Source: Isoptericola sediminis
GTDB lineage: Bacteria > Actinomycetota > Actinomycetes > Actinomycetales > Cellulomonadaceae
Assembly (NCBI RefSeq): GCF_013085345.1
Contig: NZ_JABFAJ010000012.1
Span: 1 to 64,000 of the forward strand
Length of the DNA stretch: 64,000 nucleotides
Reading direction: 5' to 3'
Both the position numbers and the translations under genes were made by a program. The notes beneath the pieces were generated by a model that worked only from the letters and a program-made list of their open reading frames with translations, searched no databases and was not told the DNA's origin. Shown piece by piece: positions 57,379 through 64,000 of this stretch (its first letter is position 1; each line of letters begins with the position of its first letter).

Positions 57379-58665
57379 ATGGCCATGTCCGAGACGCTGG
57401 CCCGGACGACGAACGCCCCGGCCACGGACCGCCCCACCGCGGAGTCCGGAACCACCCTGGTCCAGGCGATGGGCCGCACCTACTTCCCGCTGGCCTTCGT
57501 CGCGCGGCTGCCGTTCGCGATGATGGTCGTCGGTGTCCTGACGATCGTGGTCGCCGGCCGTGACTCCCTGACCTTGGGTGGCATGACGTCGGGCGTCGTC
57601 GGCGTCGGTGGCGCGGCGATCGGCCCGCTGATCGGCGCCTGGGCGGACCGTGCGGGTCAGCGCACCGTGCTGCTCGTCACCGCCGCGGTGAACAGCCTCC
57701 TGCTCTTCGCCCTGACCGCTGCGGTGTACGCCGCGGTGCCGGATCTCGTCGTGCTCGCGATCGCGTTCGCCATCGGCGCCACCGCGCCGCAGGTGCCCCC
57801 GATGTCGCGCAGCCGCCTCGTCGGCGTCATCCATACACGGCTTCCCGCGTCGCGCCGTCAGGTCATACTGAACCGCACCATGTCGTACGAGTCCGCCGCG
57901 GACGAGATCGTCTTCGTCATCGGGCCGTTCGTCGTCGGCCTGCTGGCCGCGGCGTTCGGTCCCGCCGCGCCCATGATCGCCGCGGCCGCACTGACCGCGC
58001 TGGCCGTCGGTGCGTTCGCCCTGCACGCCTCGGCCCGCACGACGGCGGGGACGGGCGCGGGTACCACGTCCGACGCCGCGCCGTCGGCCGCCCACCAGGC
58101 GCCGGTGCAGGATCTGTGGCGCGCCCGGGTCCTCGTGCTGGTGGCCGGGTTCGTCGGCATCGGGCTGTTCTTCGGCGCCACGCTGACCGCGATGTCCGCC
58201 GTCACCGGGGACGCCGGCCACTCGGAGCGGGCCGGCCTCCTGTACGGGTTCATGGGCATCGGCTCGGTGGTCTCGGCCCTGGCGGTCTCCGCGCTGCCCG
58301 CTCGGTTCAGCCTGCGGGCACGCTGGCTGACGGCAGCCGTCGTGCAGCTCGTGGGTGCCGTCGTCGTCGCGACCGCGGACTCGACCGGGGTGCTGATCGC
58401 CGGGCTCGTGATCGCCGGTCTCGGCATCGGTCCGAGCCTGGTGACGATCTACTCGCTCGGATCGCACCGCAGCCCGATCGGGCGTGGCACGACCCTGATG
58501 ACGATGCTCGGATCGGCCATCATCCTCGGGCAGTCGGCCGCCTCGGCGGGCACCGGTGCCCTCGCCGACACCGTCGGGACGACCGCCGCTCTGGCGATGC
58601 CGGCCGTGGCCGCCGGCGTCGTCCTCGCGGCCGCCGCTGGGAACTGGCGGCAGGCCGACCGATAG
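57379..58665 (+). CDS. MFS transporter
   Basis: A 428-residue major-facilitator protein with about 12 hydrophobic segments, e.g. LPFAMMVVGVLTIVVAG, GVVGVGGAAIGPLIGAWADRAGQRTVLLVTAAVNSLLLFAL (with the A-motif-like GAWADRAGQR loop) and VIFVIGPFVVGLLAAAFG-like segments, plus a cytosolic loop around 215-240. The frame opens at 57283, but ATG 57379 follows GGAGGAGA and gives MAMSETLART; ATG 57385 is the alternative. The fold resembles multidrug/sugar exporters of the YfcJ/SET type; the substrate is unknown. It is 10 bp upstream of the first PH-domain-like gene, so likely co-transcribed. Confidence 0.9.
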   Translation: MAMSETLARTTNAPATDRPTAESGTTLVQAMGRTYFPLAFVARLPFAMMVVGVLTIVVAGRDSLTLGGMTSGVVGVGGAAIGPLIGAWADRAGQRTVLLVTAAVNSLLLFALTAAVYAAVPDLVVLAIAFAIGATAPQVPPMSRSRLVGVIHTRLPASRRQVILNRTMSYESAADEIVFVIGPFVVGLLAAAFGPAAPMIAAAALTALAVGAFALHASARTTAGTGAGTTSDAAPSAAHQAPVQDLWRARVLVLVAGFVGIGLFFGATLTAMSAVTGDAGHSERAGLLYGFMGIGSVVSALAVSALPARFSLRARWLTAAVVQLVGAVVVATADSTGVLIAGLVIAGLGIGPSLVTIYSLGSHRSPIGRGTTLMTMLGSAIILGQSAASAGTGALADTVGTTAALAMPAVAAGVVLAAAAGNWRQADR

Positions 58666-58675
58666 ACTCGGCTGA

Positions 58676-59209
58676 ATGCCTCCTGCCGACCGCTGGGACC
58701 AGACTCTCGCCGACGATGGCGCGGTGCAGTTCAGCGCGTCGCGACGGTGGCTGTTCTTCCCGCTCGGTGTCGCGGTCGTCCTCGTCGGCCTCGGGGTTCA
58801 GCTCTGGAGCGATCCGGGGGCGTCTCGCCTGATCGCCGGTCTCGTCGTCGGGGTCCCCGCGGTCGGTGTCGTCGTCCTCCTCTGGCGTATCGCACGACCG
58901 TTCCGCCTCGTCGTCACCCCGGACGTCGTCCGGTACCGCCGCCTGGAGGTGCCGTGGAGCGACGTCGTCGCGGTGCACGACCGGACCACCGGGGCGAACC
59001 GGTTCCTGCTCCTGCAGTGCACCGAGGGCTCTGCCGCGCGGCTCGGGTCCCATCCCGGCCTGACGCGCCGGCTTCTGCGGCACGACGACGAGACGCGCGG
59101 CCGAGCGTGCGTCGAGATTCCGGGGCCGTTCGACCACCACGACGAGCTGGTGGCCTGGCTCGAGACCGTGCGCCTGCGCCGGTCGGACGGGGCGGACCGG
59201 CTCGGCTGA
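58676..59209 (+). CDS. PH-domain-like membrane protein, copy 1
   Basis: A 177-residue protein with two adjacent hydrophobic segments (about 23-39 LFFPLGVAVVLVGLGVQLW; about 45-65 LIAGLVVGVPAVGVVVLLW) followed by a beta-rich domain beginning RLVVTPDVVRYRRLEVPWSDVVAVHD, which resembles the bacterial PH-like domain of small actinobacterial membrane proteins. The C-terminal motif EIPGPFDHHDELVAWLETVR is shared with the next gene. It follows the MFS gene by 10 bp. No specific function can be assigned. Confidence 0.7.
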   Translation: MPPADRWDQTLADDGAVQFSASRRWLFFPLGVAVVLVGLGVQLWSDPGASRLIAGLVVGVPAVGVVVLLWRIARPFRLVVTPDVVRYRRLEVPWSDVVAVHDRTTGANRFLLLQCTEGSAARLGSHPGLTRRLLRHDDETRGRACVEIPGPFDHHDELVAWLETVRLRRSDGADRLG

Positions 59210-59272
59210 TCCGAGTCGGCCGGCGCGGTTCGCGCAAATCGCCTGAATCGTCCGCCTCGCTACGCTGCGGCC

Positions 59273-59884
59273 ATGAACGCCGTGGAGAAGTGGGACCAAG
59301 AGTTACTGCACGACGGCGAGGTGCGGATCGTCGCGTCCCGATGGCGGACGGCCGGCCATCTCGCTCTGACCCTCCCGTTCGTTGCCGGGGGCGTATGGAT
59401 GTGGAGCGATCCTGACGGTGTCGTCGAACTACTCCTCGGGGCTCTCGGGACGGTGTTCTTCGGCCTGGGCCTCGTCCTGTTCCCGTGGCGCATCGTGCGG
59501 CCCGTGTCGTTCGTGGTGACGCCCGCCGGTGTTCGGTACCGGAGTCGTGAGTACGCGTGGAACGACCTGGTGGGCGTCAGCAGCTACTCCGTCGCGTCAA
59601 CCGATCTCTTGCTCCTGCTGCTGACCGGTGTCGCGGCTGAGCGCGTGGCATCATCCTCGTCGCCGCTGAAGCGCACTCTGATGAGGAGGAACGAGGCAAT
59701 GATCGGCGGCCCGAACGTCAGCATCCCTGGGCCCTTCCGCCATCACGCGGAGCTGGTCGGCTGGCTCGAGGCCACTCGTCGTCGCCACGGATCACGTTCG
59801 TCACGCAGGGGCCAGCCGGGGAGCGACACCTCAGGCGGCACGCTGGCCGTCATGCCGCCCGACGGCGGTGCTCGGCCGGACTGA
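59273..59884 (+). CDS. PH-domain-like membrane protein, copy 2
   Basis: A 203-residue paralogue of the preceding protein: the same KWDQELLHDGEV opening, two hydrophobic segments, RPVSFVVTPAGVRYRSREYAWNDLVGV, and the SIPGPFRHHAELVGWLEATR end. The copy has an added Gly/Ser-rich tail of about 30 residues. Its 3' end overlaps the AraC-type gene's 3' end on the other strand by 35 bp. The two genes are a tandem duplication with considerable divergence. Confidence 0.7.
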   Translation: MNAVEKWDQELLHDGEVRIVASRWRTAGHLALTLPFVAGGVWMWSDPDGVVELLLGALGTVFFGLGLVLFPWRIVRPVSFVVTPAGVRYRSREYAWNDLVGVSSYSVASTDLLLLLLTGVAAERVASSSSPLKRTLMRRNEAMIGGPNVSIPGPFRHHAELVGWLEATRRRHGSRSSRRGQPGSDTSGGTLAVMPPDGGARPD

Positions 59885-60806
59885 TCCCGCGCACGCGCTT
59901 GAACGCGGCACTCAGGGCGAACGGCGTCGAGTAGCCGACCGCGCGCGCCACGGAGGCCACCGTGGCGCCGTCGTCCGCCAGCAGCAGGTCCGCCGCGAGG
60001 TCGAGGCGCCAGCCGGTGAGGTAGGCCATCGGCGGCTCGCCGACCAGTGCGGTGAACCGCCTTGAGAACGCGGCCCGCGACAGCCCGACCTCGCGGGCGA
60101 GCAGCTCGACGCTCCACGGCCGCGCGGGCTCGTCGTGGAGGAGCCGGAGCGCGTGACCCACCGCATGGTCCGTGTCGGCGCGGAACCTGCCCGGCGCGTC
60201 CGGTCGGGAGATCCACGTGCGCAGGCAGGAGATGAGCAGGAGGTCGAGGAGCCGGTCCAGCACCGACTCCTGGCCCGGCAGGTCCTGCACCACCTCGCGA
60301 GCCAGCAGGTCGACGACGGTGGCGTCGATCTCGCCGCGCCGCAGGACGACACGGTGCGGCAGCATGCGCAGCAGCCGGCGGCCGACGGCACCGTCCATCG
60401 GGTAGGTGCCGGTGAGGAGCACGGTCTCGCCGTCGAGGTCGTTGCCCCACGACCGCACGCCGAACACCGTCATCGGCGAGGGGCCGCCGTCCACGGCACG
60501 GCAGTCCTGCGGGTTCGGGCCGACGACGACGGTCGGCACGGTCGTGGGGGAGTCCGTGACGACGTAGTGGTCCGGGCCGCGCAGCAGCACCACGTCGCCC
60601 GCCTCCACCCGGGTCCCCGGGTGCTCCTCGGCCACCGCCGTCCCGGGCTCACCAGGCCCCAGCCACGCGCTGCCGCGCAGTACCGGGACGATCGTCAGCG
60701 GCGACTCGTCCTCGATGCGCATCCCCCACGGTGCGGTCAGGTGGCTGCGCAGCAGGAACGCTCCCCGCGCACGGGGTCCGTCGAGCAGGCCGGAGACGAC
60801 GTCCAT
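59850..60806 (-). CDS. AraC-family transcriptional regulator with cupin-like sensor
   Basis: A 318-residue regulator. The N-terminal cupin-type sensor domain (SPLTIVPVLRGSAWLGPGE, VEAGDVVLLRGPDHYVVTD) is followed by an AraC double HTH: PWSVELLAREVGLSRAAFSRRFTALVGEPPMAYLTGWRLDLAADLL and ATVASVARAVGYSTPFALSAAFKRVRGISPAEHRR. The frame opens further upstream (60872), but ATG 60806 gives the family-like MDVVSGLLDGPRARGAFLLRS start. It is divergent from the NmrA-like gene, which is probably its target. Confidence 0.9.
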   Translation of the reverse strand: MDVVSGLLDGPRARGAFLLRSHLTAPWGMRIEDESPLTIVPVLRGSAWLGPGEPGTAVAEEHPGTRVEAGDVVLLRGPDHYVVTDSPTTVPTVVVGPNPQDCRAVDGGPSPMTVFGVRSWGNDLDGETVLLTGTYPMDGAVGRRLLRMLPHRVVLRRGEIDATVVDLLAREVVQDLPGQESVLDRLLDLLLISCLRTWISRPDAPGRFRADTDHAVGHALRLLHDEPARPWSVELLAREVGLSRAAFSRRFTALVGEPPMAYLTGWRLDLAADLLLADDGATVASVARAVGYSTPFALSAAFKRVRGISPAEHRRRAA

Positions 60807-60840
60807 GCCGCCCAGCCTAGGTCGGGGCGCCGGTCGCTGC

Positions 60841-60886
60841 GAGACGACAGCGTATGGCGTGGAGCGGATCAACCATGGATCGTCTC
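60841..60886. promoter_or_regulatory. Possible operator between the AraC and NmrA-like genes
   Basis: An inverted pair GAGACGA (60841-60847) / TCGTCTC (60880-60886) in the 140-bp divergent gap. It is 7/7 complementary, centre-to-centre distance 39 bp. It could be bound by the AraC regulator; chance cannot be excluded. Confidence 0.35.
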
Positions 60887-60946
60887 TAGGTGCGGCGGTT
60901 GACTCGGTGGTGGCTCGATCCCGCTTCTCGTCACCAGGAGGACGTC

Positions 60947-61819
60947 ATGAGTACCGAACCCACCACCGCGCCGATCACGTCGACCGTCGTCGACGGCCGT
61001 GCCGGCGTCACCGTCGTCGCCGGGGGCACCGGCAAGACCGGACGTCGGGTCGCCGACCGGCTCGAGGCCGCCGGCGTCCCGGTCCGACGGGCGTCGCGCA
61101 GCACCGTGCCGCAGCTCGACTGGGACGACCCGTCGACCTGGGAGCCCGTTCTCGACGGGGCGACCGCCGTCTACGTCGCCTATGCCCCCGACCTCGCGAT
61201 CCCCGGCGCGCCGGAGACCGTCACCCGCTTCGCCCGGTCGGCCCGGCCCGCCGGCGTGGATCGGCTGGTGCTCCTGACCGGCCGGGGTGAGGTGGAGGCG
61301 CAGCGTGCCGAGGACATGGTCGCGGAGGTCTTCCCGGCGCGGACCGTGCTGCGGTGCGCGTTCTTCGCCCAGAACTTCTCCGAGAGCTTCCTGCGTGAGC
61401 CGATGCTGGACGGTGGGCTCGCACTGCCCGTCGGGGACGTCGGCGAACCCTTCGTCGACCTCGAGGACGTGGCCGAGGTGGCGGTCGCCGCGCTCACCGA
61501 CGACCGTCACGCCGGTCGGATCTACGAGCTGACCGGACCGCGGCTGCTCTCGTTCGCCGACGCTGTCAGCGTGATCTCAGCCGCGAGCGGGCGTGACGTG
61601 CACTTCGCGCCGATCGTGATGGGCGAGTTCACCGCCGGGCTGGCGGCGGCCGGGTTGCCCGGTGAGGAGATCGACCTGCTGCGGTACCTGTTCACCGAGG
61701 TGCTCGACGGGCGCGGTGCGTTCGTCACGGACGACGTCACGCGGGTGCTCGGGCGTCCCGCCGGGGACTTCCGTGCGTTCGCCGCACGGGAGGCCGCCTC
61801 GTGGCGGAGGGCGTCATGA
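60947..61819 (+). CDS. NmrA-like NAD(P)-binding oxidoreductase
   Basis: A 290-residue atypical short-chain dehydrogenase. The Rossmann motif is VTVVAGGTGKTGRRVADRLEAAG (glycine pattern GGTGKTG; about 22-44), followed by VRRASRS and YVAYAPDL. There is no SDR catalytic Tyr-x-x-x-Lys. VLRCAFFAQNFSESFL and EPFVDLEDVAEVAV are typical of the NmrA/ergot-alkaloid reductase-like group, which act as quinone reductases or redox sensors. ATG follows AGGAGG (60936-60941). It overlaps the next gene by 4 bases (ATGA) and faces the AraC regulator. Confidence 0.9.
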   Translation: MSTEPTTAPITSTVVDGRAGVTVVAGGTGKTGRRVADRLEAAGVPVRRASRSTVPQLDWDDPSTWEPVLDGATAVYVAYAPDLAIPGAPETVTRFARSARPAGVDRLVLLTGRGEVEAQRAEDMVAEVFPARTVLRCAFFAQNFSESFLREPMLDGGLALPVGDVGEPFVDLEDVAEVAVAALTDDRHAGRIYELTGPRLLSFADAVSVISAASGRDVHFAPIVMGEFTAGLAAAGLPGEEIDLLRYLFTEVLDGRGAFVTDDVTRVLGRPAGDFRAFAAREAASWRRAS

Positions 61820-62271
61820 CCGCCTTCGAGGTGCTCGCGGCCGCGGCCGCCGTGGCGACCGGACTGGCCGGCGGCGTGTTGTTCGCCTTCTCCGGGTTCG
61901 TCATGGCCGGGCTGCAGCGACTGACGCCCGACGCTGCCGCAGCCGCCATGCGTGGCATCAACGTCACGGCCGTCCGCCCACCGCTGATGATCCTGCTGCT
62001 CGCTGCCGTCGTGCTGCCGGCGGCCACCGGCGTCATCGGACTCGTCACCGAGGCCGAGGGCGCGTGGTGGGCGCTGGCCGCGGCGCTGCTGACGTTCGTC
62101 GGGGTGCTCGCCGTGACCGGACTGCGCAACGTGCCCCTCAACGATCGCCTCGCCGCCGCCGAGGAGCCGGGCGTCGAGTGGGTCCGGTACGTCGGGCCGT
62201 GGCTGCGGTGGAACCACGTGCGCACGGCCGCCGGTGGGGTGGCAAGTCTCGTTCTCGCAGTGATCGCCTGA
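61816..62271 (+). CDS. DUF1772 (anthrone oxygenase-like) membrane protein
   Basis: A 151-residue protein with four hydrophobic segments (about 5-29, 54-72, 75-96, 131-150), the pattern of DUF1772/anthrone-oxygenase-like proteins. It contains NVPLNDRLAA, the typical conserved motif (N-x-P-x-N). ATG 61816 overlaps the NmrA-like stop, implying co-translation; a start at 61801 is possible. Pairing with an NmrA-like reductase under an AraC regulator is a common arrangement; substrate not known. Confidence 0.85.
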   Translation: MTAFEVLAAAAAVATGLAGGVLFAFSGFVMAGLQRLTPDAAAAAMRGINVTAVRPPLMILLLAAVVLPAATGVIGLVTEAEGAWWALAAALLTFVGVLAVTGLRNVPLNDRLAAAEEPGVEWVRYVGPWLRWNHVRTAAGGVASLVLAVIA

Positions 62272-62302
62272 CGGGACAGGTCCTGTCGGCTAGCGTCTGC
62301 GC

Positions 62303-62620
62303 ATGGATGATGTCGTGCAGGTCGTGACCACGATCGACTCCGAGGACACCGCGAAGGGGCTGGTTCGCGACGCCGTCGCGCGCCGTCTGGCCGCCTGTGG
62401 GCAGGTGGACGGCCCCGTCACCAGTGCCTACTGGTGGGACGGCACGGTCGAGACCGCCACCGAGTGGCGGGCGACCTTCCGAACGACGGCGGATCGTGCC
62501 GGCGAGCTGCAGACATGGCTGATCGAGCGGCACCCGTACGAGGTGCCCGAGGTGCTCGTGAGCCCGGTGACCGACGGGAACCCCGGCTACCTGGCCTGGG
62601 TGCGTTCCGAGGTGGGCTGA
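62303..62620 (+). CDS. cutA: CutA1 divalent-cation tolerance protein
   Basis: A 105-residue trimeric CutA-type protein: VVTTIDSEDTAKGLVRDAVARRLAACGQV, SAYWWDGTVETATEWRATFRTT and the ELQTWLIERHPYEVPEVLVSPVTDGNPGYLAWV end are diagnostic (HPYEVPEVL with the NPxYLxW strand). Cytosolic; reported roles in copper tolerance are not universal. It lies 31 bp after the DUF1772 gene. Confidence 0.95.
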   Translation: MDDVVQVVTTIDSEDTAKGLVRDAVARRLAACGQVDGPVTSAYWWDGTVETATEWRATFRTTADRAGELQTWLIERHPYEVPEVLVSPVTDGNPGYLAWVRSEVG

Positions 62621-62644
62621 GCCCCCTGAGGGCGAAACGACGCT

Positions 62645-63523
62645 TCAGCCCGTGAGCCGCACCTCCGCGTCATGCACCTCGATCGGGTCGGTGCTGTCCG
62701 TGGTGGTGAGCTCGCCGTCGATGTCGGTCCAGGTCGGTGTTCCGGTGATGCGGAACTGCCCGTGCCAGGTGGTGGTGAGGCTCGCGGTGAACGTGCCGGG
62801 TTCGGGGTAGGGCAGGTTGATGGCGTCGGCGCTGTCCCAGCGGCCGCCCGGATGGTCCGTCGTGGTCGGCGCGGTGTCGTCGCCGGCGTCCCAGGTGTAC
62901 TCGGCGGGGTAGGCGCGGATCTGGACGGGGACGCCGAGGAGTGTGGTGTCCATGACCTGGTCCGTGTCGTCGGTGCGCGGATGGATCCCGAAGTTGACGA
63001 TCGCCCAGTCGCGCTCGATCTCCAGATGAATCTGTGCGGGTTCGACGGGCATGTTCTGGAAGGCGCGCTCAGCCTCGGCCTCGAGGTCGGCCGCCGTGAC
63101 GCAGGTTCCCTCGCTGATCAGCCGGGGCGCGGACTCGGAGCCGTTGGTCCCGAGGGTCACGGCGAACAGCCCGGCCAGCGCGAAGGCGTCGTCCGGGCAG
63201 TCGATGCCGGTAGCGATCGTCTCGGTGCCCTCGTCGCAGACTGTGCGGAGCACGGTGTTCTCCAGGTCGCTCAGCAGGCAGTAGTGCACCGTGGCACGGA
63301 AGTAGCGAGTGTTCGACGACGAGTCGCCGCCGGTGCCGTTGAGGAGGGCGTCCTGCTCTTCTAGCGTGGCGCCGACGTTCACGGAGGGTTCTTGGTCATC
63401 GACCAGGCCTGCATCGTAGATCGGGTCGCTCGTGCCGTCGGCGCCACTCGCAGGCACCCCGACGAGGACTAGTCCGAGAGTCGTAGTAGCGGCCAAGAGG
63501 CTCGTAGTCCGAACGAGCGCCAT
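62645..63523 (-). CDS. Secreted protein with PKD/Ig-like C-terminal region
   Basis: A 292-residue protein starting with a typical Sec signal peptide (MALVRTTSLLAATTTLGLVL then GVPASGADG, cleavage near residue 27). Four cysteines lie between 80 and 165 and may form disulfides. The C-terminal half is beta-rich with TYTWDAGD-type PKD-like sequence (AYPAEYTWDAGDDTAPTTTD) and ends in acidic strands. The frame opens at 63565, but ATG 63523 places the signal peptide first. It follows the DUF6318-like gene after 2 bases on the same strand, so both are exported and co-transcribed. Function unknown. Confidence 0.72.
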   Translation of the reverse strand: MALVRTTSLLAATTTLGLVLVGVPASGADGTSDPIYDAGLVDDQEPSVNVGATLEEQDALLNGTGGDSSSNTRYFRATVHYCLLSDLENTVLRTVCDEGTETIATGIDCPDDAFALAGLFAVTLGTNGSESAPRLISEGTCVTAADLEAEAERAFQNMPVEPAQIHLEIERDWAIVNFGIHPRTDDTDQVMDTTLLGVPVQIRAYPAEYTWDAGDDTAPTTTDHPGGRWDSADAINLPYPEPGTFTASLTTTWHGQFRITGTPTWTDIDGELTTTDSTDPIEVHDAEVRLTG

Positions 63524-63525
63524 GC

Positions 63526-64000
63526 TCAGTCCTTCGGGATTTCTGCTCGTTCGACGAGAACCCACTCGCCGTCCACGAGTCCGACCTCAATCCGACGTTC
63601 TCCCGAGATGTCATCAGACTCGAAGAGGACCTCGCCCTCGACATCGGTGATAGTCGTCGCCGCCTCCTGAATCGTGACGTCGAACGGCCAGATGCCAGTG
63701 ACCTCGTCACGTTGATAGACGGTGTCGATCTCAACCGTTTGGCTCCCGCCGGTGAACACGTCGCCCCGCCGTGCGATCGTCATGGCTTGGTCCAGTCGCG
63801 CGGCGCAGTAGTCGCAGGACCGGTGTGAGTGTCGTTCCCACTCGGCGGTGTTGCCTGAGACCATCATCGGCTGCTCGAGCCCGAGGATGTACTCGACCGC
63901 CGCCGCCGCGCCCTTCTCGTCCTTCCGGTCCATCGCCGCCGGGCGCTCCGGCTTCGCGGGACCCGTGGCCGAGGGTGACGGTGACGGGGTCGGCTCTGCT
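63526..64000 (-). CDS. DUF6318-like lipoprotein, 5' end beyond the window
   Basis: The frame is open through the window's end: upstream of an internal ATG (63933) it continues as a Pro/Ser/Thr-rich linker (AEPTPSPSPSATGPAKPERP), so the true start, probably with a lipobox, lies outside. The visible C-terminal domain (about 155 residues) carries GAAAAVEYILGLEQPMMVSG, TAEWERHSHRSCDYC and a beta-rich half, matching DUF6318 family proteins. Its stop is 2 bases before the secreted protein's start. Confidence 0.75.
   Translation of the reverse strand, partial: AEPTPSPSPSATGPAKPERPAAMDRKDEKGAAAAVEYILGLEQPMMVSGNTAEWERHSHRSCDYCAARLDQAMTIARRGDVFTGGSQTVEIDTVYQRDEVTGIWPFDVTIQEAATTITDVEGEVLFESDDISGERRIEVGLVDGEWVLVERAEIPKD

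Overview
The window is high-GC DNA from an actinobacterium, most likely a Micrococcales member near Cellulomonas, Cellulosimicrobium or Promicromonospora. The grounds are roughly 70% GC with strong third-position bias, a clpP1-clpP2-clpX locus, coenzyme F420 genes (an LLM-class F420 oxidoreductase next to a single-domain CofE), a DUF6318-type lipoprotein, and many GTG starts and apparently leaderless genes. The genus assignment is inference. No tRNA, rRNA, CRISPR array, transposase or integrase was recognised.

Left flank, 1-22141, core-like genes. A terminator palindrome is followed by clpP1, clpP2 and clpX (regulated proteolysis), an AroQ-type chorismate mutase, an eRF1-like (baeRF/Rv2629/Balon-related) protein and valS on the minus strand. 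Next come a MarR-GNAT fusion, the F420 pair, an alpha/beta hydrolase, an AI-2E family permease, a cold-shock-domain protein, and a CorA-type Mg2+ channel preceded by a short leader ORF and hairpin. A zinc alcohol dehydrogenase, a membrane M28 peptidase, a histidine phosphatase, a divergent quinone-oxidoreductase/TetR pair, an unknown protein and dimethylargininase (ddaH) complete the flank.

Central island, 22219-55572, about 33 kb, dominated by nucleic-acid enzymes and looking like a defence island. It opens with an imperfect palindrome of 34-bp arms. Module A (22474-29803) is an OGG-fold glycosylase-like protein, a DUF6361 protein, a two-motif phospholipase-D-like putative nuclease and a 1179-residue SF2 helicase, with the last three genes overlapping. 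Module B (29947-45463) is five abutting or overlapping genes: a 1730-residue DEAD/DEAH helicase with zinc clusters and a C-terminal DUF1998-like region (DruE/DrmB-like), a DrmD-like SNF2 helicase, a 1348-residue Eco57I-type adenine methyltransferase, a McrB-like AAA+ protein with a possible reader domain, and a McrC-like nuclease. Module C (45524-53495) is a divergent SprT-like metalloprotease, an AddB-like nuclease, an AddA/UvrD-like helicase-nuclease, a 21-codon ORF and a small basic protein. An unknown helical protein and an EVE-domain protein close the island. The combination looks like a DISARM/Druantia-flavoured restriction system combined with a McrBC effector and an AddAB-like processing unit, next to a separate DUF6361/PLD/helicase system. 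I do not recognise the whole as a described system.

Right flank, 55613-64000. A hipBA toxin-antitoxin pair has three copies of a 16-bp operator-like repeat. It is followed by an MFS transporter with a UUCG hairpin in its leader, tandem PH-domain-like membrane proteins, an AraC regulator divergent from an NmrA-like reductase and a DUF1772 protein, cutA, a secreted protein, and a DUF6318-like lipoprotein cut by the window end.
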